The notes: a model not told the origin generated them from the letters alone. A DNA stretch of 64,000 nt from an uncultured Coriobacteriaceae bacterium (GCA_902778135.1 CACYWP010000002.1:124001-188000), one strand, 5' to 3'. Counted from the first letter of the stretch, positions 19,115 through 28,946 are shown. Numbers and translations are program-made.

Positions 19115-19930
19115 GTGATGATTATCCGCATCGTTGACAGTGAGGACCCGCGCATCGACGTGTATACGCGACTGACGGAGCATCAATTGCGCAACCGATT
19201 GGACCCCGGCCGCGCCGTCATGATCGCCGAGTCGCGCTTCGTGATCGAGGTGGCGCTGGAGCGGGGCCTGCAGCCGTTGTCGCTGCTGCTGGACGAACGC
19301 CACCTGGACACGATGTCCGCCCTCATCGCGAGCCTTCCCGAGGATGTGCCCGTCTATGCCGCGACACGGGAGGTCATGTCCGCCATCGTCGGCTTCGAGG
19401 TGACGCGGGGCTACCTGTGCGCGTTGCGCAGGCCGCGTCAGAGAGACGTCGACGAGGTCTTGGAGGGCGCCCGCCGGGTCGCCGTGCTCGAGGGCATCGT
19501 AGACGTCAGCAACGTCGGAGCCATATTCCGCAGCGCCGCCGCCCTGGGTATCGACGCCGTCCTGCTCGCACCGGGCTGTGCCGACCCGCTCTCCCGTCGG
19601 GCGATGCGCGTGTCGATGGGATGCGTGCTGAAGGTTCCCTGGGCGCGCCTGCCACCGCCTTGGCCCATGGCCTCGACGCGGCTGCTCGCAGACCATGGTT
19701 TCCGAAACGTCGCCCTGGCACTGCGGGACGGCGCCCTGCGCGTCGACGACCCGTCGCTGGCCTCTGCCGACCGACTGGCCCTCTACCTGGGCACCGAGGG
19801 TACCGGCTTGACGGACGAGGTCATCGATGCCTGTGACGACAGCGTCATCATCCCCATGGCAAATGGCGTCGACTCGCTCAACGTGGCCGCGGCGGCAGCC
19901 GTCGCCTTCTGGGAGCTGCGGGTGCGCTAG
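19115..19930 (+). CDS. SpoU/TrmH-family RNA 2'-O-methyltransferase
   Basis: S-adenosylmethionine-dependent methylation of a ribose in tRNA or rRNA; the exact target cannot be read from sequence. The 271 residues comprise an N-terminal L30e-like substrate-binding part and a SPOUT knot domain. All three family motifs are present: NVGAIFRSAAALG, LGTEGTGL and IIPMANGVDSLNVAAAAAVA. Start codons GTG 19115 and ATG 19118 are adjacent and cannot be separated. It is a single gene, convergent with ffh and closed by the shared hairpin at 19935. Confidence 0.92.
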   Translation: MMIIRIVDSEDPRIDVYTRLTEHQLRNRLDPGRAVMIAESRFVIEVALERGLQPLSLLLDERHLDTMSALIASLPEDVPVYAATREVMSAIVGFEVTRGYLCALRRPRQRDVDEVLEGARRVAVLEGIVDVSNVGAIFRSAAALGIDAVLLAPGCADPLSRRAMRVSMGCVLKVPWARLPPPWPMASTRLLADHGFRNVALALRDGALRVDDPSLASADRLALYLGTEGTGLTDEVIDACDDSVIIPMANGVDSLNVAAAAAVAFWELRVR

Positions 19931-19934
19931 CGCG

Positions 19935-19974
19935 AAAAGGGTGGTCCCACCGCAGCTCCGCAGTGGGACCACCC
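19935..19974 (-). terminator. Terminator of the ffh operon (bidirectional hairpin)
   Basis: A perfect 12-bp stem pairs 19939-19950 with 19963-19974, with TTTT immediately after it on the minus strand (19938-19935). It ends the long smc-ffh transcript and also sits 9 bases after the plus-strand methyltransferase stop. Confidence 0.85.
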
Positions 19975-19996
19975 AGACGATCTCCTTGCCCCGGGC

Positions 19997-21421
19997 CTAG
20001 AACGGGAAGCCGCCGCCCATGCCTCCCATGCCGCCCATGTTGCCGCCACCCATCTGGCGCATCATGTTCTGCATCTGGCGACGGGCCTTGCGGTTCTGCT
20101 TCCCACCGCCCTGCATGCCGTTGGCCATCTGGCGCATCTTGCCCATCATCTTGTTCATCTCGTTCCACTGCTTCAGCAGCTGGTTGACCTCCTGGACGCT
20201 GCGGCCAGAACCCGCGGCGATGCGCTTGCGGCGCTGGCCGTTGATCTTCTTGGGCTGCAGGCGCTCCTCGGGGGTCATCGAGCGGATCATGGCCTCGATG
20301 CGCGTGATCTGCTTCTCGTCGAGCGCACCACCGGACTGCGAGATGGCGCGGTCGCCGCCAGGCAGCATGCCAATCAGCTTGTTCAGGCCGCCCATCTTGC
20401 GAATCTGCTGCATCTGGGCGAGCATGTCGTCCATCGTGAACCCCTGGCGCAGCATGCGCTCCGCATCGGCGATGGACTGCTCGTCGGCGATCTTCTCCGC
20501 CTGCTCGATGATGCCGACCACGTCGCCCATGCCCAGGATGCGCTTGGCCATGCGGTCGGGCGAGAAGACCTCCAGCGAGTCGGGCTTCTCCCCCATCGAC
20601 GCGAACATGATGGGCTTGCCGGTCACCTCGCGCACGGACAAGGCGCCGCCGCCACGCGCGTCGCCGTCGAGCTTGGACATGATGACGCCGTCGAAGTCCA
20701 CCCGGTTGGCGAACTCGCTCACGACGTTGACGATGTCCTGGCCAGTCATGGCGTCGACGACCATGAGGATCTGGTCGGGTCGCACCGCATCCTTGATGGC
20801 AACGGCCTCCGCCATCATCTCCTCGTCGATCTGCAGGCGACCCGCAGTGTCGACGATGACGATGTCGTTGAGGTGGTCGACCGCCTGCTGGATGGATTCG
20901 GAGGCGACCTTGACGGCATCCTTGCCATCGCCTCGATAGACCGGCACGCCGATCTCGCCGCCCAGGGTGGCCAGCTGGTCTGCCGCTGCGGGACGGTGCG
21001 TGTCGCAGGCGGCCAGCAGCGGGCTGTGCTTCTGTCGCTTCAGCAGGTAGGCAAGCTTTGCCGCAGCGGTGGTCTTGCCCGATCCCTGCAAGCCCACCAG
21101 CATGATGACGTTGGGCGTGCGGTTCTGGGCCAGCTGCAGCGTCGCCTCGGTGGAGCCGAGCAGCTGCGTCAGCTGGTCCAGCACGATGCGCACGACGTTC
21201 TGCGCGGGGCTGAGCGATTCGAGCACCTCGGCGGTCATGCACTTGGTCTTGCAGGAGGACACGAACTGCTTGACCACGCGGTAGTTGACGTCTGCCTCCA
21301 GCAGCGCCATGCGGATGTCGCGCATTGCCGAGTTGATGTCGTCCTCGGTGAGGCGCCCCTTGCCGCGCAGCTTGTCAAAGGTGTCTTGGAGTCGGTCGGA
21401 AAGGCTGCTGAACACTGCCAT
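19997..21421 (-). CDS. ffh: Signal recognition particle protein Ffh (SRP54)
   Basis: GTPase that binds SRP RNA and the signal sequences of nascent membrane proteins. The 474 residues have an N domain, a G domain with P-loop GLQGSGKTT (110-118), DTAGRL and TKLDGDARGG, and a Met-rich M domain. The protein ends in a Gly/Met tail (MGGMGGMGG). The gene starts 3 bases after the ftsY stop, placing both halves of the SRP targeting system in one operon. Confidence 0.97.
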   Translation of the reverse strand: MAVFSSLSDRLQDTFDKLRGKGRLTEDDINSAMRDIRMALLEADVNYRVVKQFVSSCKTKCMTAEVLESLSPAQNVVRIVLDQLTQLLGSTEATLQLAQNRTPNVIMLVGLQGSGKTTAAAKLAYLLKRQKHSPLLAACDTHRPAAADQLATLGGEIGVPVYRGDGKDAVKVASESIQQAVDHLNDIVIVDTAGRLQIDEEMMAEAVAIKDAVRPDQILMVVDAMTGQDIVNVVSEFANRVDFDGVIMSKLDGDARGGGALSVREVTGKPIMFASMGEKPDSLEVFSPDRMAKRILGMGDVVGIIEQAEKIADEQSIADAERMLRQGFTMDDMLAQMQQIRKMGGLNKLIGMLPGGDRAISQSGGALDEKQITRIEAMIRSMTPEERLQPKKINGQRRKRIAAGSGRSVQEVNQLLKQWNEMNKMMGKMRQMANGMQGGGKQNRKARRQMQNMMRQMGGGNMGGMGGMGGGFPF

Positions 21422-21424
21422 GGC

Positions 21425-22333
21425 TTATATCATCCCTTCGTTCTCGCCAACGAGCGCGCGGCAGAAGGCCAGAGCGTCGAAGGCCTGCAGGTCGTCCTTG
21501 CCCTCGCCCACGCCGATGCGGTAGATGGGGAGGTTCAGCTCGTGCGCGATGCCGATGGCGATGCCGCCCTTCGCGGTGCCGTCGAGCTTGGTCACGATGA
21601 GGCCGTCGATCTCGAGCGCCTCGTTGAACTCGCGCGCCTGGTTGAGCCCGTTCTGCCCGGTCGTGGCATCGATGACCAGCACCACCGTGACGGGCATGCT
21701 GGCACGCTTGCGCGAGACGCGAACGACCTTCGCCAGCTCGCGCATCAGCTCGGGGCTGGTGTGCAGGCGTCCCGCCGTGTCGATGAGCACCAGCTCGGTG
21801 CCCTCGCGCTCGGCGCGGTCCAGCACGTCGTAGCAGACGCTGGCGGGGTCGCCTCCGCGCTCGCGCGTCACGACCTCTACGCCGCTGCGCTCGCCCCATA
21901 TCTGCAGCTGCTCGATGGCGGCCGCACGGAAGGTGTCGGCGCCGCCGATCAGGCAATGCACGCCCAGGTCGTGGTAGGCGGATGCCAGCTTGCCAACGGT
22001 CGTGGTCTTGCCCGCGCCGTTGATGCCCACGAACAGCACGCACGACGGCAGGCTCTTGAAGGGGTCGCGCTTGGCGCGCGGGAAGACCTCGGCCAGCCGC
22101 CTGGCCAACGCCTCGCGCAGCTGGGGGGCGGTGCGCAGGTTCTCGCGGGCCGCCTGCTCGCGCAGGTCGTCCGTCACCTGCATGGCCACCTCGGCGCCCA
22201 TGTCGCCCATCACGAGCGTGTCTTCGAGGTTCTCCCAGAACTCCTCGTCGACCTCGCCACCCATGTAGAAGATCTCGGAAATCGCCTCGCGCGAGCGGCT
22301 GAGTCCCTTGCGCAAGTTGTCAAACAGGGCCAT
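21425..22333 (-). CDS. ftsY: Signal recognition particle receptor FtsY
   Basis: SRP receptor GTPase at the membrane. The 302-residue protein has a short N-terminal region without the long acidic A domain of proteobacterial FtsY, and an NG domain with GINGAGKTTTVGKLA, DTAGRLHT and TKLDGTAKGG. Its ATG shares a base with the smc stop (TGATG), so it is translationally coupled to smc. Confidence 0.97.
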   Translation of the reverse strand: MALFDNLRKGLSRSREAISEIFYMGGEVDEEFWENLEDTLVMGDMGAEVAMQVTDDLREQAARENLRTAPQLREALARRLAEVFPRAKRDPFKSLPSCVLFVGINGAGKTTTVGKLASAYHDLGVHCLIGGADTFRAAAIEQLQIWGERSGVEVVTRERGGDPASVCYDVLDRAEREGTELVLIDTAGRLHTSPELMRELAKVVRVSRKRASMPVTVVLVIDATTGQNGLNQAREFNEALEIDGLIVTKLDGTAKGGIAIGIAHELNLPIYRIGVGEGKDDLQAFDALAFCRALVGENEGMI

Positions 22334-25300
22334 CAGGCATCCACCACCTTTCCGGTCGCATGGTCGAGGCGCTGGCTCACCACGTGGCTCACGCCGTCGG
22401 CCTGCATCGACACGCCATAGAGGACGTCGGCCTGCTCCATCGTGCGCCTCTGGTGGGAGATCACGATGAGCTGGGTCGTGTCCTTCAGCTGCTCGATGGC
22501 ATCGAGCAGCTTGGAGAGGTTCGAGTCGTCCAATGCCGCCTCGACCTCGTCGAACACGTAGAAGGGCACCGTGCGCGTCTTGTAGACCGCAAACAGCAGC
22601 GCCAGTGCCGTGAGCGACTTCTCGCCACCGCTCATCAGCATCATCTTCTGGATGCGCTTGCCGCGGGGCTGGGCCACGATCTCGATGCCGGTCTCGGACA
22701 GGTGGTCCGGATCGGTCATCTCGAGGTGTGCCTGGCCTCCGGGGAAGAGCATCGCGAAGACCTCGGAGAAGTTCGCGTTGACCGCGTCGAACACCACCAG
22801 GAACTGCCGACGCATCTTGCGCTCGATGGCTGCGGTGATCTTCGCGAGGGAGGTGCGGGCACGCTCAAGGTCCGCCACCTGCTCGTCGATGTAGTCGGAT
22901 CGCTCCTTGAGGCGCAGGTACTCGTCCATGGCCACCTCGTTGACCGGTCCGATGGACGAGATGCGGCGCCTCAGGGACTCGACCTCCGCCTCCATGGCGG
23001 CACGGTCCTCGGGTTCGGGAAGCGTCAGTGCCTCGTCAAGCACGAAACCCTGCGCGACGATCGCGTTGATGGCATTCTCGACCTGAACCTCGACGCGTCC
23101 CAGCTCGACCTTCACGTCGCTGACGGCGTCCCGTGCCCGCTGCAGCTCGGCCGATGCCTCGTTGACGGCGGCCTTCGCGTCGCCGATGGTCTTCTTCAGC
23201 GAGTCGCTGTCGGCCTCGGCGAGGCGGCTACGGTCGCGCAGCAGCTCCGCCCACTCCAGCGCGCGGCCGTGGATGGCCTCGTAGCGGTCGTAGAGCGGGT
23301 CGACGCGCAGGCGCAGCACCTCGAGCGATCGCGCGGAGCGCTCCGCCGTCTCCTTACGGCGCTCGAGGTCGGACAGCGTGCGTGAGAGGTCGTGCTCGCG
23401 GCGTTCGAGGTTGTTGCGCCGCTCCATCGTCGTCGCCAGCTCCAGGCGCGCGTCGGCGACGCGCGCAGCCGCATCGGTCTCCGCCTTGCTGGCGCGCGAG
23501 CGCTCGGTTGAGACGTCCTCCAGCTGCTGGCTGATCTCGGCAATGCGACTCTCGGCATCACGGGCGGCCTTGCGGTGGCGCTCGATCTGGGGCTTTGCCT
23601 CCTCGGCCTTCTGCGATGCGGCCGAGCGACGCTTCGTCACCTGTGCCTGTTCGGAGCTTGCCTGGTTGCGCTGGGCCTCCAGGCGGCCGATCTCAGAGGT
23701 CACGGAGGAATGCTCCCCGCGCAGACGGGCCGCCTCCCCCTTTGCCCTAGCGCTGGCGTCGCGCGCGTCGGCGAGGGCCGTCTCGGCTGCCGACTGCGCC
23801 TCCTGCGCCTTCGCGTGCTCCCCCTCGAGGGCGGCCATGCCCTCCTGCAGGGCGCGGATGCGCCGCTTGCGCTCCAGGGCGCCCTGCTCGGCACCAGACT
23901 CGCCACCGATGACGACACGTCCGTCAGGAAGCACCGTCACGCCATCCTCGGTGACAAAGGTCAGGTTGGGCGCCTCGTCATGCGCGCGTATGGCAGCACC
24001 GGCGTCCTCGACGACCCTAATGTCGCCCAGCAGCGCCTCGAGCAGCCCCCGCGCCTCTGGCGAGCAACCCAGTCGGGCCATCAGCGGCTCGCCCGGTCCA
24101 TCCTGCGCGCCCGACGAGGGCTTCGCGCCCAGCGAGACGATCGTCGCCCTGCCGCTGGCGCGTCCCATCCCGACGGCCGCGCCGGCAAGCCGCGCGGCAT
24201 CGTCGCTCGCGGCGACAACCAGGGCCGCAAGGTCATCCCCCAACAGTCGCTCGACCAGCGCATCCAGTTCGGCAGGCACCTCGATAAGGTCGGCAAGGCG
24301 GCATTCCACCAGCTGCAGCCCCTCGTCGCTAGCGGCCAGCGAGGCAGTCAACCCGCTGGCATTCTCGCTCTGCTCGTCGACCGACTCGAGTGCCGAGAGC
24401 GTCGCACGCGCCTTCGAGAGGCGTTCGCGCGTCTGCGACTCGGCCCTGCGCGCCTCATCAAGGCTGGCACGACAGCTGCGAATGGCATCCTCCGCCTGCT
24501 CGGCGGCCCTGTTGGCGGCCTCCATCCGATCGGCCAGCTCATCACGGTGAGCCTTGCGCTCCGACAGCGCCTCCTCCGCCGTGGCAAGCGTCTCAGCGAT
24601 CTGGGCAAGACGGCTCTCGAACATCTCGTCCTCGAGCCTCGCGTTGGAGATCTGGTCCTCGAGCTTCGCGTAGGCCAGGGTCTCCTGGTCGGCGGTACGT
24701 TGGCTGGCACGTTGCTCGCCCACCAGCTGTGCGTACCGGTTGCCCAGGGAACGGCGCAGCTCGGTGGCCTGCTTGGCCTCCCTCTGCAGCTCGCGCACAC
24801 GCTCCGACAGGTCGGCGGCCCTCACGCGCGCGTCAGAGAGCTCCGCCTCGACGCGCTCGTGCTCCGCTGCGATATCGCTGCGCTGCTTCTCGGCGTTTGA
24901 GAGGGTCGCCCGCATCTCGGAGAGGCGCGAGACCATGTTGCGCCCCTTCTCCTCCAGCAGGCGCATGTCGCTCTCCATGCGCCTCAGAACGTCCTGCATG
25001 CGCCGGCGCTGCTCGCCCAGGTCGCCCACGAACAGTCCCTTCTGCTCCAGCAGGGACTGCAGCTTCTCCAGCTCGCGCTCCTTCTCGCTCGCCTGGTACT
25101 GTGCAAGCTCGACGGCCGCCTCGGCCTCGTTGCCACGCGCCGTCAGGCGCGCATGGTTGGCCTGCAGCAGGCGCAGGTCGTCGACGGCGAGGGTGGCGGA
25201 CAGCTCGCGCAGCTGGGCGGAGAGGTCGCGATGGCGCTTCGCCTTGTCGACCTGGCGCTCCAGGGGCCGCAGCTGCCGCCCAATCTCGCGCTGGATGTCC

Positions 25301-25875
25301 TTGGCTCGGGTCAGGTTCTCCTGCATGGACTTCAGCTTGCGCTCGGACCGCTCCTTGCGCCTCCGGTGCTTGGAGATGCCCGCCGCCTCCTCGATCAGCG
25401 AACGTCGCTCCTCGGGTCGGCTGGCCAGGATGGTGTCGAGCTTGCCCTGGCTGATGATCGAGTGGGTGTCCTTGCCCAGGCCCGAGTCGTGCAGGATGTC
25501 GGTTATGTCCATCAGGCGCGAAGGCGCGTTGTTGATGAGGTACTCCGACTCGCCGGAACGGTACATGCGTCGCGTTATGGCGACCTCGGTGAAGTCGATG
25601 GGCAGCGTGTGGTCGGAGTTGTCCAGCACGAGCGTGACCTCGGCCAGGCCCACCGGCTTGCGGGCAGACGAGCCGGAGAAGATGACGTCCTCCATGGCCT
25701 GGCCGCGCAGCTGCTTCGCGCTCTGCTCGCCCAACACCCACAGGATGGCATCGGACACGTTGGACTTTCCCGAGCCGTTGGGGCCCACGACCACCGTCAG
25801 TCCCGGGTCGAAGACCATGTGCGTACGGTCGGCGAAGGACTTGAATCCCTTGAGGGTCAGCGACTTCAGATACAC
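22333..25875 (-). CDS. smc: Chromosome segregation protein SMC
   Basis: Condensin ATPase that organises the chromosome. The 1180-residue protein has the full SMC architecture. Walker A GPNGSGKSNVSDAI (about 32-45) is followed by a long coiled coil (about 165-500) and a hinge around 510-660. A second coiled coil is followed by the C-terminal signature LMSGGEKSLTALAL and Walker B DEVEAALDDSN. The start overlaps the end of rnc by 10 bases. The order rnc-smc-ftsY-ffh is the classical Gram-positive arrangement. Confidence 0.98.
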   Translation of the reverse strand: MYLKSLTLKGFKSFADRTHMVFDPGLTVVVGPNGSGKSNVSDAILWVLGEQSAKQLRGQAMEDVIFSGSSARKPVGLAEVTLVLDNSDHTLPIDFTEVAITRRMYRSGESEYLINNAPSRLMDITDILHDSGLGKDTHSIISQGKLDTILASRPEERRSLIEEAAGISKHRRRKERSERKLKSMQENLTRAKDIQREIGRQLRPLERQVDKAKRHRDLSAQLRELSATLAVDDLRLLQANHARLTARGNEAEAAVELAQYQASEKERELEKLQSLLEQKGLFVGDLGEQRRRMQDVLRRMESDMRLLEEKGRNMVSRLSEMRATLSNAEKQRSDIAAEHERVEAELSDARVRAADLSERVRELQREAKQATELRRSLGNRYAQLVGEQRASQRTADQETLAYAKLEDQISNARLEDEMFESRLAQIAETLATAEEALSERKAHRDELADRMEAANRAAEQAEDAIRSCRASLDEARRAESQTRERLSKARATLSALESVDEQSENASGLTASLAASDEGLQLVECRLADLIEVPAELDALVERLLGDDLAALVVAASDDAARLAGAAVGMGRASGRATIVSLGAKPSSGAQDGPGEPLMARLGCSPEARGLLEALLGDIRVVEDAGAAIRAHDEAPNLTFVTEDGVTVLPDGRVVIGGESGAEQGALERKRRIRALQEGMAALEGEHAKAQEAQSAAETALADARDASARAKGEAARLRGEHSSVTSEIGRLEAQRNQASSEQAQVTKRRSAASQKAEEAKPQIERHRKAARDAESRIAEISQQLEDVSTERSRASKAETDAAARVADARLELATTMERRNNLERREHDLSRTLSDLERRKETAERSARSLEVLRLRVDPLYDRYEAIHGRALEWAELLRDRSRLAEADSDSLKKTIGDAKAAVNEASAELQRARDAVSDVKVELGRVEVQVENAINAIVAQGFVLDEALTLPEPEDRAAMEAEVESLRRRISSIGPVNEVAMDEYLRLKERSDYIDEQVADLERARTSLAKITAAIERKMRRQFLVVFDAVNANFSEVFAMLFPGGQAHLEMTDPDHLSETGIEIVAQPRGKRIQKMMLMSGGEKSLTALALLFAVYKTRTVPFYVFDEVEAALDDSNLSKLLDAIEQLKDTTQLIVISHQRRTMEQADVLYGVSMQADGVSHVVSQRLDHATGKVVDA

Positions 25876-26597
25876 GACCCACCGCCCTCGGAGTCCTCGG
25901 GCTCCTGTTCGTAGCCCATGCGCACGAGGGCATCGGCGGCAGCCTTGGCCTGCGACTCCTTCTTCGTCGAGCCGCAGCCGCGACCGACGCGGCGTCCGTC
26001 CACCAGGACGACCGAGGTGAAGGTCGGGCTATGGGCAGGCCCCGACTCCCCCTCGACCTTGTATTCGGGTCCGGTGTGGTAGTCGCGCTGGATGACCTCC
26101 TGCAGGCGGGACTTTGCCGACGTGATGTGACGGCCGAGGTCGGGCGTGATGCGCGGATGCAGGGTCCGAACGACGAAGCCATGTGCCACGTCGTAGCCGC
26201 CGTCGATGTAGAGGGCCCCAACCAGGGCCTCGTACACGTTCTCGAGGGCCGAGCGCATGCCACGGGCCCCAGTGCCCTTCTCGGACTCTCCGAACAGGAT
26301 GAGGTTCCCTATGCCCAGCTCCCCTGCGACGTCGGAGAGCATCTCGCCGCTGACGAGCGCGATCTTGAGCATGGACAGCTGCCCCTCGTCCATCCCCGGG
26401 AAACGGAAGTAGACGTCGGTGGCTATCATCGCGCCCAGCACCGAGTCGCCTAGGAACTCCAGGCGCTCATAGCTGGCCGAGACCGCGCGCCCCTCGGCGG
26501 CGGAGGGGTGCGTGATGGCCGATATGACCAGGTTCTCGTCCTCGAAGTGGTGCCCGACGATCTCCTCTATGCGCTTGACTCTCTTGTGAAGCTTCAA
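25866..26597 (-). CDS. rnc: Ribonuclease III
   Basis: Double-strand-specific endoribonuclease for rRNA processing and mRNA decay. About 243 residues. The catalytic signature YERLEFLGDSVLG is at about 43-55, the second acidic cluster is in YEALVGALYIDGG, and a double-stranded-RNA-binding domain lies at about 160-230, ending in STKKESQAKAAADAL. No ATG or GTG fits. The most plausible start is TTG 26597 (L-K-L-H-K-R), 20 bases after the acpP stop, with only a weak GGGCGG ribosome-binding site. The open frame continues upstream through acpP but is not conserved there. Confidence 0.93.
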   Translation of the reverse strand: MKLHKRVKRIEEIVGHHFEDENLVISAITHPSAAEGRAVSASYERLEFLGDSVLGAMIATDVYFRFPGMDEGQLSMLKIALVSGEMLSDVAGELGIGNLILFGESEKGTGARGMRSALENVYEALVGALYIDGGYDVAHGFVVRTLHPRITPDLGRHITSAKSRLQEVIQRDYHTGPEYKVEGESGPAHSPTFTSVVLVDGRRVGRGCGSTKKESQAKAAADALVRMGYEQEPEDSEGGGSCI

Positions 26598-26616
26598 GTG
26601 ACGACCGCCCGTCTTC

Positions 26617-26853
26617 CTACTTGGCGGCCTCGATGCCGGCGATGACGTCGCCCACCGTGACGATCTGGTCCAAACCGTCGTCGGGCATCTCCATGTCGAA
26701 CTCGTCCTCGAAGGCGCTGACCAGTTCGAGCATGTCGAACGAGTCCGCCTCGAGGGCCTTGAACTCGGTGTCCTCGGTGATGTCGTCCTCGTCGACGTCG
26801 AGCGTCTCCGAGATGATCTCCCGCGCCTTGGCAAAGATCGCATCGTGGTCCAT
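26617..26853 (-). CDS. acpP: Acyl carrier protein
   Basis: Carries growing acyl chains in fatty acid synthesis on a phosphopantetheine arm. It is 78 residues, strongly acidic and entirely helical. The attachment Ser38 sits in EADSFDMLELV, where most ACPs read DSLD, a conservative change. The phosphopantetheine precursor is made by CoaD, also in this window. It lies between plsX and rnc, as in Bacillus. Confidence 0.95.
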   Translation of the reverse strand: MDHDAIFAKAREIISETLDVDEDDITEDTEFKALEADSFDMLELVSAFEDEFDMEMPDDGLDQIVTVGDVIAGIEAAK

Positions 26854-26965
26854 GGCTACTCCCTAATCAGATTCGTGCGGCCCCTCGGGCCAACTTCTCG
26901 TATGGGCCCGCAGCGCGCACCCCTGCCTGCGACGGACAGGTCACGCCGCAGTCCCCTCGATTGTA

Positions 26966-27958
26966 CTAGTCGTTGTCGGATATGATGGCCTGAGCGATTT
27001 TGTCCACAAGCCCACCGCGCACGGCGGCCGCCGTGGCCAGCGTCCCATGCTTGATGGCGTCGACAGACGTGCTGCCGTGACCGATCAGCACGGGCGCCTT
27101 GAGGCCCAGCAGTATCGCCCCACCGAGCTCGTCTCCGGACAGGTCCCTGGCGATGTCCTTCAAGGCGGGTTTGAGCATGAGGGCACCGGCCGCGGCACGC
27201 TTCGACTCCTTGGTTACGCGCTTCAGCGCGCCGATGATGTACTTCGCCGTGCCCTCGAGGGACTTAAGGGCGACGTTGCCGGTGAAGCCATCCGTGACGA
27301 TGACATCGTAGGTGCCCGCCAGCAGGTCGCCACCCTCGGCGTTACCCGCGAACCAGTCGCCTGCGCCAGACAGCTCCTCATGATAGGAAAGGGCGAGTTC
27401 GGAGCCCTTGGTCTCCTCCGACCCGTTCGAGAGCAGCGCGACACGCGGGTCGTCCACACCCAACACGACGCGCGCGTAGGCACGACCCATGTGGGCGAAC
27501 TGCACGATCATCTCGGGACGGACGTCTGCGTTGGCTCCAAGGTCCAGCATGACCGTCTTCCTACCGGACAGCCCGGGCAGGGCTATGGCAAGCGCGGGAC
27601 GCTTTATCCCCTTGATGCGGCCGACGCCCAGCGTGGAGGCTGCAAAGATCGCGCCGGTCGAGCCCGCGGAGAAGAACCCGTCCGCGTCCCCGGAGCGCAC
27701 CGCCATGCAGCCGCGCACGATCGTCGAGTCCTTCTTGTTGCGCACGGCCTCGGCGGGATGCTCGTCCATGGAGATCGCCTCGGTGCATGGCAGGGCGACG
27801 AGGCGGTCGTCGCCAGCGCAGAACGGTGCCACGACGTCCTCTGGTCCCGCCACAAGCACGCGGAGCTCCGGATCTGCCTTCAGGGCCTCGGCGATGCCGT
27901 CGAGCACGACCTGCGGCTCGCAGTCGCCTCCCATGACGTCGACGCATATGGTTGTCAT
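26966..27958 (-). CDS. plsX: Phosphate acyltransferase PlsX
   Basis: Makes acyl-phosphate from acyl-ACP for the PlsY/PlsX route to phosphatidic acid. A 330-residue soluble enzyme with the characteristic N-terminus VDVMGGDCEP, then FSAGSTGA, MLDLGANAD and VTDGFTGNVALK. The start is the ATG at 27958 with a GAGGGG ribosome-binding site; the frame is open further upstream over rpmF in a wrong frame. Its partner acpP follows 112 bases on. Confidence 0.96.
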   Translation of the reverse strand: MTTICVDVMGGDCEPQVVLDGIAEALKADPELRVLVAGPEDVVAPFCAGDDRLVALPCTEAISMDEHPAEAVRNKKDSTIVRGCMAVRSGDADGFFSAGSTGAIFAASTLGVGRIKGIKRPALAIALPGLSGRKTVMLDLGANADVRPEMIVQFAHMGRAYARVVLGVDDPRVALLSNGSEETKGSELALSYHEELSGAGDWFAGNAEGGDLLAGTYDVIVTDGFTGNVALKSLEGTAKYIIGALKRVTKESKRAAAGALMLKPALKDIARDLSGDELGGAILLGLKAPVLIGHGSTSVDAIKHGTLATAAAVRGGLVDKIAQAIISDND

Positions 27959-28003
27959 CTCAAACGTCCCCTCTTGTCTGACCAGAAGGTGTCTGTACGA
28001 GAA

Positions 28004-28033
28004 GGAGGCCGATCCCGGAAGGGACCGGCCTCC
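28004..28033 (-). terminator. Hairpin between rpmF and plsX
   Basis: A 13-bp stem with one mismatch (28004-28016 with 28021-28033) and a GGAA tetraloop, followed on the minus strand by TTCTCGT. It could attenuate the abundant rpmF message before plsX. Confidence 0.6.
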
Positions 28034-28056
28034 GTTGCCAGCGTATCGAGCGGGCA

Positions 28057-28236
28057 CTACTCGGTGACGACAACCTCGCGATCCTTGTAGAAGCCGCAGT
28101 TGGGGCACACGTGATGCGGAAGCTTAGGAGCACCGCACTGCGGGCAAATGGAGCGCGCGGGGGCGGCGAGCTTGCTGTTGGCCGAACGACGGGTGTGCGT
28201 GGCGCCGCGGCCCTTCTTTTGCTTGGGAACTGCCAT
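28057..28236 (-). CDS. rpmF: 50S ribosomal protein L32
   Basis: A 59-residue ribosomal protein, MAVPKQKKGRGATHTRRS..., with a zinc ribbon CPQC...CPNC (Cys about 37, 40, 50 and 53). The zinc-binding form is intact. An AGAGAGG ribosome-binding site precedes the ATG at 28236. The neighbours yceD upstream and plsX downstream give the widely conserved yceD-rpmF-plsX string. Confidence 0.97.
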   Translation of the reverse strand: MAVPKQKKGRGATHTRRSANSKLAAPARSICPQCGAPKLPHHVCPNCGFYKDREVVVTE

Positions 28237-28386
28237 CTTGAACCTCTCTTACACCTACAACGCCCGACGGATGTCGAACGGTCTTTCCTGCAGACATGCA
28301 AGAACGTACTCTACCATACCTTGTGCCGCCTGTGCACGCGACAACTATTCTTCACGTGTGACAAGCCGATTTGGCATCTTTGATGC

Positions 28387-28941
28387 CTAGTCGTCCAGCT
28401 TGAGGTTGCGCAACGCGGCAAACGGGCTGGAGGACAGGCGCTCCTCCTCGATCTGCGCCGCGTGACCGCAATCGCGTTCGTTGAGATTCTCGCCGCAGAT
28501 GGGGCAAAGCCCCTTGCAGTCCTCGCGGCACAGGACCACGAAGGGCGTGTCCATCAGCACCGCGGAAACAAGGGCCTCGGTCAGGTCGATGGTGTGGTCG
28601 TCCCCCACCAGCGAGAAGTCGACGTCGTCCTCGTCCTCGCCAAGGGAATCCGTCTGCGAGGGGGCATGGAACAGGTAGTACTCGTCCACCTCGGCAGCCA
28701 GGTCGAACTCCGCGCGCTCCAGGCAGCGGTCGCAGGTGCCCACGACATGCCCGCGCACGATGCCCGTGGCGAGGATGCCCTCGCCGGCATTGGTCAGCAT
28801 CAGGTCGTAGTCCAGCCCGTCGGGCAGCGTGAAGTCGTGCTCGCCAAGTTGGTAGCCCTCCTGTTCCATATGGCCGGCAACAGGCAGGGTATCGCCCGCA
28901 TTCGCAAGGCGATCGTCAAGAATCGCTATGACATCCTGCAT
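28387..28941 (-). CDS. YceD/DUF177-family protein
   Basis: A 184-residue protein of the family linked to 23S rRNA accumulation in plants and bacteria. It has a CDRCLE motif in the middle and a C-terminal CREDCKGLCPICG cluster, which may bind a metal. It precedes rpmF by about 150 bases and follows the coiled-coil gene by 5 bases. The conserved pairing with rpmF is the best functional hint. The biochemical role is not known. Confidence 0.88.
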   Translation of the reverse strand: MQDVIAILDDRLANAGDTLPVAGHMEQEGYQLGEHDFTLPDGLDYDLMLTNAGEGILATGIVRGHVVGTCDRCLERAEFDLAAEVDEYYLFHAPSQTDSLGEDEDDVDFSLVGDDHTIDLTEALVSAVLMDTPFVVLCREDCKGLCPICGENLNERDCGHAAQIEEERLSSSPFAALRNLKLDD

Positions 28942-28946
28942 GGGCT

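Noticed and set aside
26598..26843. N-terminal extension of RNase III across acpP
   Set aside because: The extension is an out-of-frame reading of acpP, rich in Ser, Thr and Arg. RNase III homology begins only at the TTG.
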